A stretch of DNA of 64,000 nt from Sediminispirochaeta smaragdinae DSM 11293 (GTDB lineage Bacteria > Spirochaetota > Spirochaetia > DSM-16054 > Sediminispirochaetaceae), in contig NC_014364.1 in the NCBI RefSeq assembly GCF_000143985.1, positions 2,046,001 to 2,110,000 on the forward strand, read 5' to 3'. Position 1 is the first letter of the stretch, and each line of letters starts with the position of its first letter. This document shows, piece after piece, positions 26,732 through 35,238 of this stretch. A program made the translations under genes and the position numbers. The notes beneath the pieces are model-generated. The model was not told the origin of the DNA and did not search any database. It was given only the letters and a program-made list of their open reading frames with translations.

Positions 26732-27958
26732 TTATGTAAGAGCATAAAAGGTAGCATCTATCCAGCTAGTGCTTTCTTGTTTGTATGTCTCCCGCGAGAA
26801 AAGGAATTCATACAGGGCCTTGCCGAATTGCCCTTGAAAATAGTAGACCTGACCCATGTAAAAGTGGGCCCTTGCTTCTACTGCTTTACTCCTGTGGACG
26901 GCAAGAAAATTTCCAAGCTCTTTTTCTGCTGCATCCCACTCGGCATCGGCGAATGAGCCTTTGATGATGTTTGAAAGCAAGACCCCTTCGGGATTATCTC
27001 CCGGACTTTTGTCGATTGCCAGCATCTGGGCTTGGGGTGTGCTTTGACTCGGAGCAGGACCAAGCTCGTTGATTAAATTCTGTACCACCGTCTCCGTTTC
27101 TTTCGCAAGCGGTGTATATGTGGGTAGGGCATACTTATCTGGATCCGCCAGACTCTCGCCTGTTTTTACCGATTTTGGAAGCGTCAGATAGGGAAGTGGG
27201 CGTATCCTGACGTTCCGAAATCTTTCATTCTGTTGGGTCGTATCGGATAAGGCCACCAAAGCAGCATCATTTGTTGCGTTTTCTCCAGGCTCGAGTTCAA
27301 CTTCATCAGACTCCACCAGCTCCTTGTCGACGATTGCGTAGTAATATTCAAGGCCGGGAAGCGGAAAATCGGTTACCGATCCTTGTGAGCTGCTTAGCGA
27401 GGTCACAAGCGATGCGGAGCGTAAACCATTCTTATCGACGATAGGGTCTGAGCTTCGATAAACCATCACCGCTCGTTCAGGTAAAGAGCTTTTATAGCTA
27501 ATATAGACAACTTCACCTGCGACCCTTGCAGAAATATTGCTTATATGCGTGGCTCTTTCCTGCAGTGATGCAACCTGAACAATGGATATGGCATCATTGG
27601 TGATGTTTCTATAAGGAATATACAGCTTATACTCCCTTCCATCGGCGTCGACGGCAAGGACGGCAAAATAGTATGACTCGGTATCTTGAGGATAGTAGCC
27701 GAATACTTCGATATTCGATGCGACTTCAGCCACAAGTGTCGCATCTGTCTCTTTGTCGTTATCGAAGGAGGTGATGCTTCGGTAGATCCGATACAATACA
27801 ATTGGATCGGAAGCATCTTTCCAAGTCAGAATGATTCGATCGGTGTCTGCCATTGCTTCGAGATTGGACACAAAAGGTGCATAGACCGTCGTTGTCTCTT
27901 CTGCCCATGAATAAAGTACTGCTGTTAGCAGTAACGTAGATAAAAAGAGCCGTTTCAT
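26732..27958 (-). CDS. Exported protein with fibronectin-III-like domains, function unknown
   Basis: The 408-residue product has a signal peptide (MKRLFLSTLLLTAVLYSWA). Two or three beta-rich segments of fibronectin type III character follow (ITLTWKDASDPIVLYRIYRS, the later AVMVYRSSDPI and LEYYYAIVD), then a low-complexity stretch. A short TPR-like C-terminus (AHFYMGQVYYFQGQFGKALYEF) ends it. It is probably periplasmic or surface associated. Its 3' end is convergent with the GH57 gene. An AT-rich hairpin (26730-26749) covers the stop codon. Confidence 0.7.
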   Translation of the reverse strand: MKRLFLSTLLLTAVLYSWAEETTTVYAPFVSNLEAMADTDRIILTWKDASDPIVLYRIYRSITSFDNDKETDATLVAEVASNIEVFGYYPQDTESYYFAVLAVDADGREYKLYIPYRNITNDAISIVQVASLQERATHISNISARVAGEVVYISYKSSLPERAVMVYRSSDPIVDKNGLRSASLVTSLSSSQGSVTDFPLPGLEYYYAIVDKELVESDEVELEPGENATNDAALVALSDTTQQNERFRNVRIRPLPYLTLPKSVKTGESLADPDKYALPTYTPLAKETETVVQNLINELGPAPSQSTPQAQMLAIDKSPGDNPEGVLLSNIIKGSFADAEWDAAEKELGNFLAVHRSKAVEARAHFYMGQVYYFQGQFGKALYEFLFSRETYKQESTSWIDATFYALT

Positions 27959-27989
27959 ATCATACCTATCGGCAAAGTTGAGGAAGGGT

Positions 27990-28018
27990 TTGACACAAAA
28001 TAGGGATAGAAATACACT
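27990..28018 (+). promoter_or_regulatory. Strong predicted promoter giving a leaderless Cas2-like mRNA
   Basis: A perfect TTGACA (27990-27995), exactly 17 bp, then TACACT (28013-28018). The ATG is at 28025, 6 nt after the -10 box, so +1 should fall on or next to the start codon. The bases before the ATG (TATTT) contain no SD. Confidence 0.6.
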
Positions 28019-28024
28019 ATATTT

Positions 28025-28297
28025 ATGTTTGTTGCCGTCACCTTTGATCTTTCCGAAATCGAAAAAAAGCGTGGTATTGAATCACTTTTACGTGAATATG
28101 GCTTTGAAAAGCGGCATGAAGGACTTTGGGAGACGGTTAAGTTAAAAGAGCGTTATCTTGCTCGTCTGAAACGAGATATAGACAGATTGACCGATTCATA
28201 CGATAATGTTCGTCTTTACCAATATCCTATCGATGGAGTATTGGTGGTGACAGGTCTTCAAAATAAGCGGTGGCGACGTATTGTCGTTCGCCCGTGA
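28025..28297 (+). CDS. Small Cas2-like ferredoxin-fold protein, orphan
   Basis: This 90-residue protein resembles Cas2/VapD-type nucleases or adaptors. Strand 1, MFVAVTFDLS, has the Asp at position 8 that is catalytic or structural in Cas2. A helix follows, then YGFEKRHEGLWETVKL (the usual strand 2-3 region), a long helix YLARLKRDIDRL, and SYDNVRLYQYP, which matches the Cas2 strand DSVRxYPL. There is no cas1, other cas gene or repeat array in the window. A host-maintenance role or RNA/DNA binding is possible. It is 29 bp upstream of prfB and may share its transcript. I am moderately sure of the fold, not of function. Confidence 0.55.
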   Translation: MFVAVTFDLSEIEKKRGIESLLREYGFEKRHEGLWETVKLKERYLARLKRDIDRLTDSYDNVRLYQYPIDGVLVVTGLQNKRWRRIVVRP

Positions 28298-28326
28298 TAT
28301 AAACATTAGTGAGCGAGGAGATCAGG

Positions 28327-29428
28327 ATGCTGAGTGAACTTGAAATACCGATCGAACAATTAAAAGAAGAAATCTACAACTCCTGGAGGCGACTTTGACC
28401 CTGAGCAATTGGCTCAGGAAATAAAAGTACTTGAGGCGGAAAGTGGAAGTCCGGAGTTCTGGGAGGATCGAGAACGGGCGGAAAAGCGGCTCGGCGAGCT
28501 GAAACGGCTACATAAGCGACTTGATCCATGGAAAGATTTATTGTCTTCATTTGAGGATCTTGAAACACTTTTCGAACTCGCTGCCGAAGAACAGGATGAA
28601 AGTCAGGAACATGATATTAAAAGGCAGTTGGACGAGGTAGGCGATACCTATCGTGGGTTAAATTTAACGGAAATGTTCCAAGGGGAATTCGACGGAAGCA
28701 ATGCCTTTCTTACCATCCATTCAGGGGCGGGGGGAACTGAGGCGTGTGATTGGACCGCTATGTTGTTGCGAATGTATACCCGTTGGGCTGAACGACGGGA
28801 GTTTTCCGTTCAAACCCTTGACCTTCTTGAGGCCGAGGGAGGGGTGAAGTCGGTAACCCTTCAGATCAATGGCGATTTTGTGTTCGGTTATCTTAAAAGC
28901 GAAATCGGCGTTCATCGGTTGGTACGTATTTCTCCCTTTGATTCTAGCGGCCGCCGTCATACATCATTTGCGTCGGTATACATCTCCCCTGTTATCGACG
29001 ATGATATCGAGGTCGATATCAAACCAGAAGAACTGCGTATCGATACCTATCGGGCACAGGGAGCCGGCGGGCAGCATGTCAACAAGACCGATTCCGCTGT
29101 CCGTATTACCCACATCTCCACCGGTATCGTGGTACAGTGCCAGAACGAACGGAGCCAGTATAAAAACAAAGCCATGGCGTTGAAGATTTTACGTTCTAGA
29201 TTGTATGAACATTATAAGAAGGAGCAGGAGAAAGAACAGGAAAAACATGCTCAGGAAAAGAAAGAAATTTCCTGGGGAAATCAGATACGTTCTTATGTAT
29301 TTCAACCATACACCATGGTTAAAGATCATCGAACGAAACATGAAGTTGGAAATATTCAGGCTGTGATGGATGGTGAGATCGATGATTTTATCATTGCCTT
29401 TCTGAATTGGATGCAGACGGAAGGATAG
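28327..29428 (+). CDS. prfB: Peptide chain release factor 2 with programmed +1 frameshift
   Basis: RF2 ends translation at UGA and UAA. A 23-codon first frame from ATG 28327 ends at an in-frame TGA (28396-28398) within CTTTGAC. Shifting +1 at CTT continues in the frame that stops at 29428, giving about 366 residues. The body carries SPFDSSGRRHTSF, the stop-recognition region following the family SPF tripeptide, and the catalytic GGQ in GAGGQHVNKTDSAVRITH. GAGGAG precedes the ATG. Low RF2 slows reading of the TGA and favours the shift, so the factor regulates itself. Confidence 0.96.
28385..28399 (+). promoter_or_regulatory. prfB programmed frameshift signal
   Basis: An internal SD-like GGAGG (28385-28389) sits 3 nt before the slippery CTT followed by TGA and C. 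The spacing and CTTTGAC core match the classical E. coli RF2 site, although the SD is GGAGG rather than AGGGGG. Confidence 0.9.
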
Positions 29429-29429
29429 T

Positions 29430-29807
29430 ATGGAACGGCGGCTTCTTCTAGTAGATGATCTTAGCTTTATGCGAAGTGCGTTGAAGGAAATTCTCGAAGA
29501 AGCCGGGTTTTCCATTGCGGGAGAGGCTGCCAACGGTGTAGAGGCAATAACATTATATCGTACGGTGCACCCGTCTCTTGTCCTTATGGATATCACCATG
29601 CCGGTTATGGATGGGATTGAAGCCCTTCGTCGTATTCGACGGCTTGACCCTTCGGCAATGGTTGTCATGTGTTCTGCTTTGGGGCAGGAGAAGACAATTC
29701 TTCGTGCTATCCAATACGGAGCGAAAGATTTTGTTGTAAAACCCTTTTCCAAAGCGCGGATCGTGTCTGCCGTTGAGAAGGCGTTGGAGTCGGTGGAAGG
29801 CCTGTGA
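29430..29807 (+). CDS. CheY-like single-domain response regulator
   Basis: The 125-residue receiver domain has the acidic pair in LLLVDDLS, the phospho-acceptor Asp in LVLMDITMPVMDG, the Ser switch residue in VMCSALG and the Lys in FVVKPF. No output domain follows, so it acts through protein contact, as CheY does. The VMCSALGQEKTILRAIQYGAKDFVVKPF stretch is typical of chemotaxis-type CheY. The start is 1 bp after the prfB stop, and the end overlaps the next gene as GTGA. Confidence 0.93.
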   Translation: MERRLLLVDDLSFMRSALKEILEEAGFSIAGEAANGVEAITLYRTVHPSLVLMDITMPVMDGIEALRRIRRLDPSAMVVMCSALGQEKTILRAIQYGAKDFVVKPFSKARIVSAVEKALESVEGL

Positions 29808-31264
29808 GACCGTTTACCCGCGGTTTGTGTTTCTTGCCATTCCTCCTTTTTCTTCTCTTTGTGAAGACCGGTGACGTTTCTTTGCTTTTCGCCGCCGGTA
29901 TGAATGAACAGACGGAGGTTCTAAGCGATCCGCGGGCCAATTGGACGCTGCTTCTTCTTGAGCCTTCTTCTTCCGATACCGATTACCGGGTCGAGGCCCT
30001 GCAAACCGCCTTTTCCGATTCCATTACACGAGAGATCGAAGCCATTGGCCAGCATAATTTTTTATTTGACGAATGGGATCGTTATTTCGCCTTCCTTTCT
30101 GAGCAAGAAAGAAATTCACGTCGTGAAAAAATTGCGAAGAAGGAACGTGACATAGCGGAGTATCAACTTCAGGGAGAGCGTGAGCTGGAAAAAAAACGCA
30201 TCGATGAACGAAAAAAGTTAGAGGATGCTCTTGGTAATCGTATCTCCTATGATATTTCCTTCGCAAAGCCCATCGTTGTCAAAACACTTCCTTTTCAGCA
30301 CATTTCGACATCCTGGATCGAAAATGAAGATGCCGATGCGGTTCTTGTCTTGGAGGTCAATGCCGTTGGTGAGAAATATCTATATTCCATGGAATTCTGG
30401 GCCCCGTTTCTCGGGAAAGAGAGGGTATATCATTCTCTTGTCTCGGGGGGCTCGTCGGTAGAGGCTGTGGCCGAAGTACTGATCGATCGTATCAGAGGCT
30501 CTCTCGTCGGACGGAGCTGGGCAGCATTGGAGCTTACCGGGAAGGGAGACGGCGAAGGGGGGCGAAAACATCCTCCGTTGAATCTTTTCCTGGATGGCGA
30601 GCGACTTTCTCCATCGGCCACTTCAAATCTCCTCCCCGGAGTCTACAGACTTACTGTTTCCTCATATGGATATGAAACGACGGAGCAAATAGTTTTTCTC
30701 GCCCCGAATCAGCGGCGTCATATTTCTGTTGAGCTCAAACCCCAGCAGTCCGATCTATTTACATTACGTACCGAACCGGAAGGGGCATCCATCTACCTCG
30801 ACGGGAAATATGTCGGTATTTCTCCCCTTGTAACACAGAGTCCGACAGCTCCTTTTCTTGTCGGAATCGTTGCACAGGGGTATCGTGATGTGCAGTTTCC
30901 CGTGGAACAGAATGCCGGGGCCTATCGTTTTTCTCTGGAACCTGCAGGTTATGATCGTCAGCTACTTGTGGATGCGAGTCGGCGGCGTTTCTACAATGCC
31001 TTTGGCCTCTTTCTCCTTTCGATTCCCGTCACGATGATCAGTTACGGCATAGGAAGCGATTACGGGATAGCTGCCAATCAGGCGGCGGAAAGCGGAAGTG
31101 CCGATCAAAGCGAAATCGATCGCCTGGCTGATAAAAATAGATTATGGTACACTGCTTATATGGGAGGACTTTTCCTTAATGTTATTCTCGGAACAAATGC
31201 CATTTTTAGCTTGGCTGATTATATTGAAATGCATGAATCGGTATACAACGTTGGGAGGAACTAG
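29804..31264 (+). CDS. Membrane-anchored PEGA-domain protein
   Basis: The 486-residue exported protein starts at GTG 29804, overlapping the CheY stop. After the N-terminal signal (about residues 1-32) comes a mixed region with a charged coiled-coil segment (EQERNSRREKIAKKERDIAEYQLQ, about 105-135). Two PEGA-type beta modules follow, the clearest being LRTEPEGASIYLDGKYVGISPL near residue 325. Two C-terminal hydrophobic segments flank the end. PEGA proteins of spirochaetes are surface or periplasmic; this one may be an envelope organiser. Exact function unknown. Confidence 0.75.
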   Translation: MRPFTRGLCFLPFLLFLLFVKTGDVSLLFAAGMNEQTEVLSDPRANWTLLLLEPSSSDTDYRVEALQTAFSDSITREIEAIGQHNFLFDEWDRYFAFLSEQERNSRREKIAKKERDIAEYQLQGERELEKKRIDERKKLEDALGNRISYDISFAKPIVVKTLPFQHISTSWIENEDADAVLVLEVNAVGEKYLYSMEFWAPFLGKERVYHSLVSGGSSVEAVAEVLIDRIRGSLVGRSWAALELTGKGDGEGGRKHPPLNLFLDGERLSPSATSNLLPGVYRLTVSSYGYETTEQIVFLAPNQRRHISVELKPQQSDLFTLRTEPEGASIYLDGKYVGISPLVTQSPTAPFLVGIVAQGYRDVQFPVEQNAGAYRFSLEPAGYDRQLLVDASRRRFYNAFGLFLLSIPVTMISYGIGSDYGIAANQAAESGSADQSEIDRLADKNRLWYTAYMGGLFLNVILGTNAIFSLADYIEMHESVYNVGRN

Positions 31265-32140
31265 TTGGCTGGAATAAGTCTTGGGAAAAAAATACGTGGG
31301 CTTTTGTCGAGGAAGGGTGCGCTCGATGAGGCCTTTTATGATGAGTTGGAAGATACGCTTATCGAAAGCGATTTAGGGGCCCGGACGGCCATGGATCTTG
31401 TCGATTCCCTGCGCGACTCAAAAGAGGCCCGAGGCATGGGCGAATCCGAAATTCTCGACTATCTGAAGAGGCAGCTTTTACCCTATACCAAGGCTGCGAA
31501 GCTTGATTTCCGGGATAAGAAACGGGCTTTGATACTTGTCCTTGGTGTCAACGGCGTCGGGAAGACTACGACAATAGCCAAGATGGCACGCTATTTTCAT
31601 GACGCTCAGGGCAAAAGCTGCGTACTGGCGGCAGGTGATACATTCCGAGCTGCTGCCATCGATCAGCTTCTTGTCCATGGAGAAAGGCTGGGGGTTCGGG
31701 TTGTGCATCAGCAACCTGGTGCCGATCCGGGTGCTGTAATCTATGACGCCCTCGAGAGTGCCGTAAGCCGTGGCGAGGAACTCGTTTTAGCCGATACTGC
31801 CGGACGGATGCACAATAAGGCGAATCTCATCAGGGAGCTTCAGAAAATCCATAAAATCGTCGGTGCAAAGATCGGAACGGAAAATTACTGTAAGCTGCTT
31901 GTCATAGATACCACTACCGGCCAGAACGCCCTCCGTCAGGCCGAGCTCTTTCATGAGGCCGTAGGGGTCGACGCCCTTGTCATGGCAAAATACGATTCGG
32001 CGGCAAAGGGAGGAATCATTATTCCGATTCAGCGTACCCTTTCCATCCCCGTTGCCTTTGTCGGTACCGGAGAAGGTTACGGTGACCTCGCTCTTTTTGA
32101 TTCGGAGAGCTATCTCGACTCCCTGTTGGGGATCGGTTGA
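31265..32140 (+). CDS. ftsY: Signal recognition particle receptor FtsY
   Basis: FtsY is the SRP receptor GTPase at the inner membrane. The 291-residue protein is the short form without a long acidic N-terminal domain. It has the N-domain (DEAFYDELEDTLIESDLG), the P-loop GVNGVGKT (94-101), GDTFRAAA, DTAGRMHNK (177-185) and the closing GTGEGYGDLALFD. The G4 motif is AKYD (241-244) where most bacteria have TKLD: Lys and Asp are kept, Thr is changed. The TTG start at 31265 has GGGAGG upstream and adjoins the previous stop. Confidence 0.95.
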   Translation: MAGISLGKKIRGLLSRKGALDEAFYDELEDTLIESDLGARTAMDLVDSLRDSKEARGMGESEILDYLKRQLLPYTKAAKLDFRDKKRALILVLGVNGVGKTTTIAKMARYFHDAQGKSCVLAAGDTFRAAAIDQLLVHGERLGVRVVHQQPGADPGAVIYDALESAVSRGEELVLADTAGRMHNKANLIRELQKIHKIVGAKIGTENYCKLLVIDTTTGQNALRQAELFHEAVGVDALVMAKYDSAAKGGIIIPIQRTLSIPVAFVGTGEGYGDLALFDSESYLDSLLGIG

Positions 32141-32153
32141 CCAAGGTATCGTG

Positions 32154-33197
32154 GTGTATCGTCGGCTTTTCCTTCTTGCATTATTAGTTTCTTCTGTTCG
32201 GGTTTTCGCCTTCGGACCCCCCTCTTTTGTGAAGAGCGGTCGTTTTCTCAGTAATGCAGTAGGTATTCCACTTTCTCCTCTTATTCGACAGGCCGGTGAA
32301 GGCGAGTATTGGCTGGAGGTAAAAGAAGATGACGGAGGCAGTATCGAAAGGCTTTATCAGGGAAAGTTACTGATTGCCGAGCGAACGATCCGTAAGAGCG
32401 ATCTCTCCGATGGCACGCTTCTGATCGAAGAAAAAAGAGGGGACCAGACCATGTATAAGGCGGAAATAGGCGACGAAGGTGTCTTGTACGAGTGGAGGAA
32501 GGGTGTTGAGTTCCGCTACGGCTATGAATCGGATGATCCCCATTCTGTGGACCTTCCGTCTCAGCTGAATGGTCGTGACTATTATTACGGACCGGAAGGG
32601 GCGCTGTGCGCCGTCGACGGAAAGGGTTATTATTTGCTTTTACTTCCCGATGGAATCAGTTACGAGGAGCAGGGAAAAGATGCCACTGCCTTTTTTGTGC
32701 CCCCTAAGGCCTCTTTTGAGCGTTCCTTGGGTTGGGATTCGAAAGGAATACTTCGAGAGGAACGTCGGGAAGTATTAAGCGATGGATGGCAACGAGTACG
32801 GTTGACAGATAAAAAGGGGAACGAGGAAATTCGACTGTACGATGAACAATCACGGCTGCGGGATATAAGACGAAGGGGGAGCGACGGGTATGAGCATTTC
32901 GAGTATCTTTATCCCTCCCATTCCGACGAAACTATTCGTCTTCGTTCGGCAATGGTCCGAGAAGAGAGCCGTTACCATTTCGCTGCGGAGGGAAATTTCA
33001 CTGCAGTAGAAACCCTTCGCTCCGGCTCATTGGTTCAGATTATAAAAAAAGAGGGCGAGGCTTTTGTCGTTACGCGATTTCGGGGCGGCGATGAGCTTTT
33101 TACCGAACATGTCGGTTTTTTCGAACTACATCGTTATACCGAGGATTTTCGAACCCTGCTGCAGGACTATATTAGGAAGGGGTATGGCACGAGATAG
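32154..33197 (+). CDS. Exported beta-rich protein of unknown function
   Basis: The product of about 347 residues has an N-terminal signal segment (RRLFLLALLVSSVRVFA) and a charged, repeat-like beta body rich in Glu, Arg and Gly-Asp turns, as in YD- or RHS-like repeats (SIERLYQGKLL, GILREERREVL, QSRLRDIRRRG). I recognise no family with certainty. Either GTG 32151 or GTG 32154 could start it, with AAGG about 7 bp upstream of the second. It overlaps the Lol-like permease gene by 14 bp and may be a periplasmic partner of that transporter. Confidence 0.6.
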   Translation: MYRRLFLLALLVSSVRVFAFGPPSFVKSGRFLSNAVGIPLSPLIRQAGEGEYWLEVKEDDGGSIERLYQGKLLIAERTIRKSDLSDGTLLIEEKRGDQTMYKAEIGDEGVLYEWRKGVEFRYGYESDDPHSVDLPSQLNGRDYYYGPEGALCAVDGKGYYLLLLPDGISYEEQGKDATAFFVPPKASFERSLGWDSKGILREERREVLSDGWQRVRLTDKKGNEEIRLYDEQSRLRDIRRRGSDGYEHFEYLYPSHSDETIRLRSAMVREESRYHFAAEGNFTAVETLRSGSLVQIIKKEGEAFVVTRFRGGDELFTEHVGFFELHRYTEDFRTLLQDYIRKGYGTR

Positions 33198-34530
33198 AAA
33201 GAAACGACTTCCCGGAAAGAAGTGGATACTGTTTGTGGCTTTCCGCTTTCTTCGAAGCAGGAGAAAAGAGCGAAAAATACGCCCCTCTTTCTTTTCGATC
33301 CTGGGGCTTGCGGTCGGGGTTATGACGCTTCTCTCCGTATTAGCCGTTATGAATGGGTTTCAGCTCGGTTTTATCGAAGATATACTCGAAATCGGTTCGT
33401 ATCATATCAGGATCTATCAACAGGAGGATGAGGATCAAACAGCCCTTCTGACCCTTCTCCGCGGTATGCCGGAGGTTGAGGCTGCGGTTCCTTTTCTTGA
33501 CGTCCAAACGATGATCGAAGGGCCTTTTTCCGGCATGGTGGGGTGCAATATCCGAGCACTGCCAGAGGATACCCCTGCAATCGATCCCGGATGGGCACGT
33601 CAAATGGATCTGGATGATGCCTTTGTGACCGATGGCGAACGGGATCTTATCAAACCGGGGAGTGTGTGGATAGGCTCTGTACTTGCACAGAATCTCGGCA
33701 TCACTACGGGAGATAGCGTTTCGTTTCTTTCCATGGCAGGCGATTCCTTTCGTGGACTAGAACCTACTAAGGTTGAGTATACCGTTTCGCTTATTTTTTC
33801 CAGTGGTTATTATGAATATGATTCGGCCCTTGCCTTTGTTGCACATGATTCTATTTCTGCAATCGCTTCAGGAAAAGAGAAGATCAATATAGGGGTTAAA
33901 CTCAAAAACCGCTGGCGGGATAGACAGTTTATTGAGGAGCTGAGTGAAACAGGGAAACTTCTTCCCGGTACGGAGGTAGTTTCCTGGCGGCAGTACAACC
34001 GTTCTTTTTTCGGGGCCCTTCGAATGGAAAAATTGGCGATGATGTTGGTCATCGGAATTGTCTTTATCGTTGTGGGCGCAAATATGAAGCATTCCCTAGA
34101 ACGAACCGTTTGGGAAAAAAAAGAAGAGATCGGTTTACTTCGTTCGGTAGGGGCTCATCCCCGTGATATTCGCTTGATTTTCCTCCTTGACGGAGCGCTT
34201 ATAGGGAGCATTGGAGGAGGAATCGGGACCGCTTTGGGCCTTCTGATTGCCGAAAATATCAATGGCATTTTTTCTCTCACCGAGAAAATAGTCAACGCCG
34301 TTATCGCCTTCTCAGAGAGGCTCCTGATGCCGTTTTTTCAGGTTCGTGGGGAAACCTTTTCATTGTTTTCTTCTACCTATTTTTATCTCCAGGAGATCCC
34401 GAGTCGGGTGATGTACCATGAGGTCCTTATTGTCTTTCTTTTTGCTCTAGCGGCAAGCCTCCTTTCGGCTTGGGTTTCTTCCGGCCGGGTTGCCGATTTT
34501 GACCCTGCGGAGATTATGCGCTATGAATAA
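33184..34530 (+). CDS. LolC/LolE-type ABC transporter permease (first copy)
   Basis: This inner-membrane subunit of a MacB/LolCE-type ABC system is 448 residues long from ATG 33184. The layout is one N-terminal transmembrane helix (SILGLAVGVMTLLSVLAVMNGF), a periplasmic domain of about 240 residues, and three C-terminal helices. WEKKEEIGLLRSVGAHPRDIRLIFLLDGALIG is the characteristic coupling segment. LolCDE releases outer-membrane lipoproteins, and the two differing permeases around one ATPase fit that role. Confidence 0.88.
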   Translation: MARDRKKRLPGKKWILFVAFRFLRSRRKERKIRPSFFSILGLAVGVMTLLSVLAVMNGFQLGFIEDILEIGSYHIRIYQQEDEDQTALLTLLRGMPEVEAAVPFLDVQTMIEGPFSGMVGCNIRALPEDTPAIDPGWARQMDLDDAFVTDGERDLIKPGSVWIGSVLAQNLGITTGDSVSFLSMAGDSFRGLEPTKVEYTVSLIFSSGYYEYDSALAFVAHDSISAIASGKEKINIGVKLKNRWRDRQFIEELSETGKLLPGTEVVSWRQYNRSFFGALRMEKLAMMLVIGIVFIVVGANMKHSLERTVWEKKEEIGLLRSVGAHPRDIRLIFLLDGALIGSIGGGIGTALGLLIAENINGIFSLTEKIVNAVIAFSERLLMPFFQVRGETFSLFSSTYFYLQEIPSRVMYHEVLIVFLFALAASLLSAWVSSGRVADFDPAEIMRYE

Positions 34531-34548
34531 CAACCGGGGAGAACAAAG

Positions 34549-35238
34549 ATGAACGCGTTGGTGAAAGTATCCGGACTAAAAAAGGTCTATAAAAGCGGAA
34601 GAGAGCTACTTACTGTTTTCCAGGATGTTTCCTTTGAACTGGGAGAAAAACGTTTTGTTACCCTTACAGGCGAGAGCGGAAGTGGAAAGAGCACCCTTCT
34701 ACACATTATAGGGGGCCTGGACCTGCCTTCCGAAGGGCGTGTCGAGGTCGGAGGCGAGCGGATCAGCGAGATGAGTGAGCAGGATCTGACCAATTATCGT
34801 AATCAAGTTATCGGTTTTGTATTTCAATTCCACTATTTGCTGAAAGAGTTTACCGCCGTCGAGAATGTGATGCTTCCCGCCTATATGTCGGGTACACCGC
34901 GACTGAGAGCTCGAAAATGGGCAGAAGAGCTGATAGAGCTTGTCGGTCTTGGCAATAGACGTGAACATTATCCAAGCCAACTTTCAGGTGGAGAACAGCA
35001 GCGAGTAGCGGTTGCCCGGGCCTTGATAAATCATCCTTCGCTTATCCTTGCCGATGAGCCGACCGGTAATCTGGACGAAAAAAACTCTATCATTGTAACC
35101 GAGCTATTGGCACGAATCGTACGGGAGCAGGGTACGACACTTTTGCTTGTCACCCATAATCCAGAACTGGCAGCAATGGGAGAAGTTAGGCTTGCCCTCG
35201 GCGGAGGCGCCTTAAGCATAGAGGAGGGACGGGCTTGA
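34549..35238 (+). CDS. lolD: LolD-type ABC transporter ATP-binding protein
   Basis: The 229-residue ATPase has Walker A GESGSGKST, the Q-loop FVFQFHYLL, the signature LSGGEQQRVAVARAL, Walker B LILADEPTGNLD and the switch His in LLVTHN. This is typical of the MacB/LolD group. It sits between two permease genes: SD GGGGAG precedes it, and its stop overlaps the second permease gene as TTGA. The exported substrate cannot be read from the sequence, but lipoprotein release is the likeliest job. Confidence 0.93.
   Translation: MNALVKVSGLKKVYKSGRELLTVFQDVSFELGEKRFVTLTGESGSGKSTLLHIIGGLDLPSEGRVEVGGERISEMSEQDLTNYRNQVIGFVFQFHYLLKEFTAVENVMLPAYMSGTPRLRARKWAEELIELVGLGNRREHYPSQLSGGEQQRVAVARALINHPSLILADEPTGNLDEKNSIIVTELLARIVREQGTTLLLVTHNPELAAMGEVRLALGGGALSIEEGRA

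Noticed and set aside
28025-28297. A complete CRISPR-Cas locus around the Cas2-like gene
   Set aside because: No cas1, effector genes or short direct repeats are visible in the neighbourhood.
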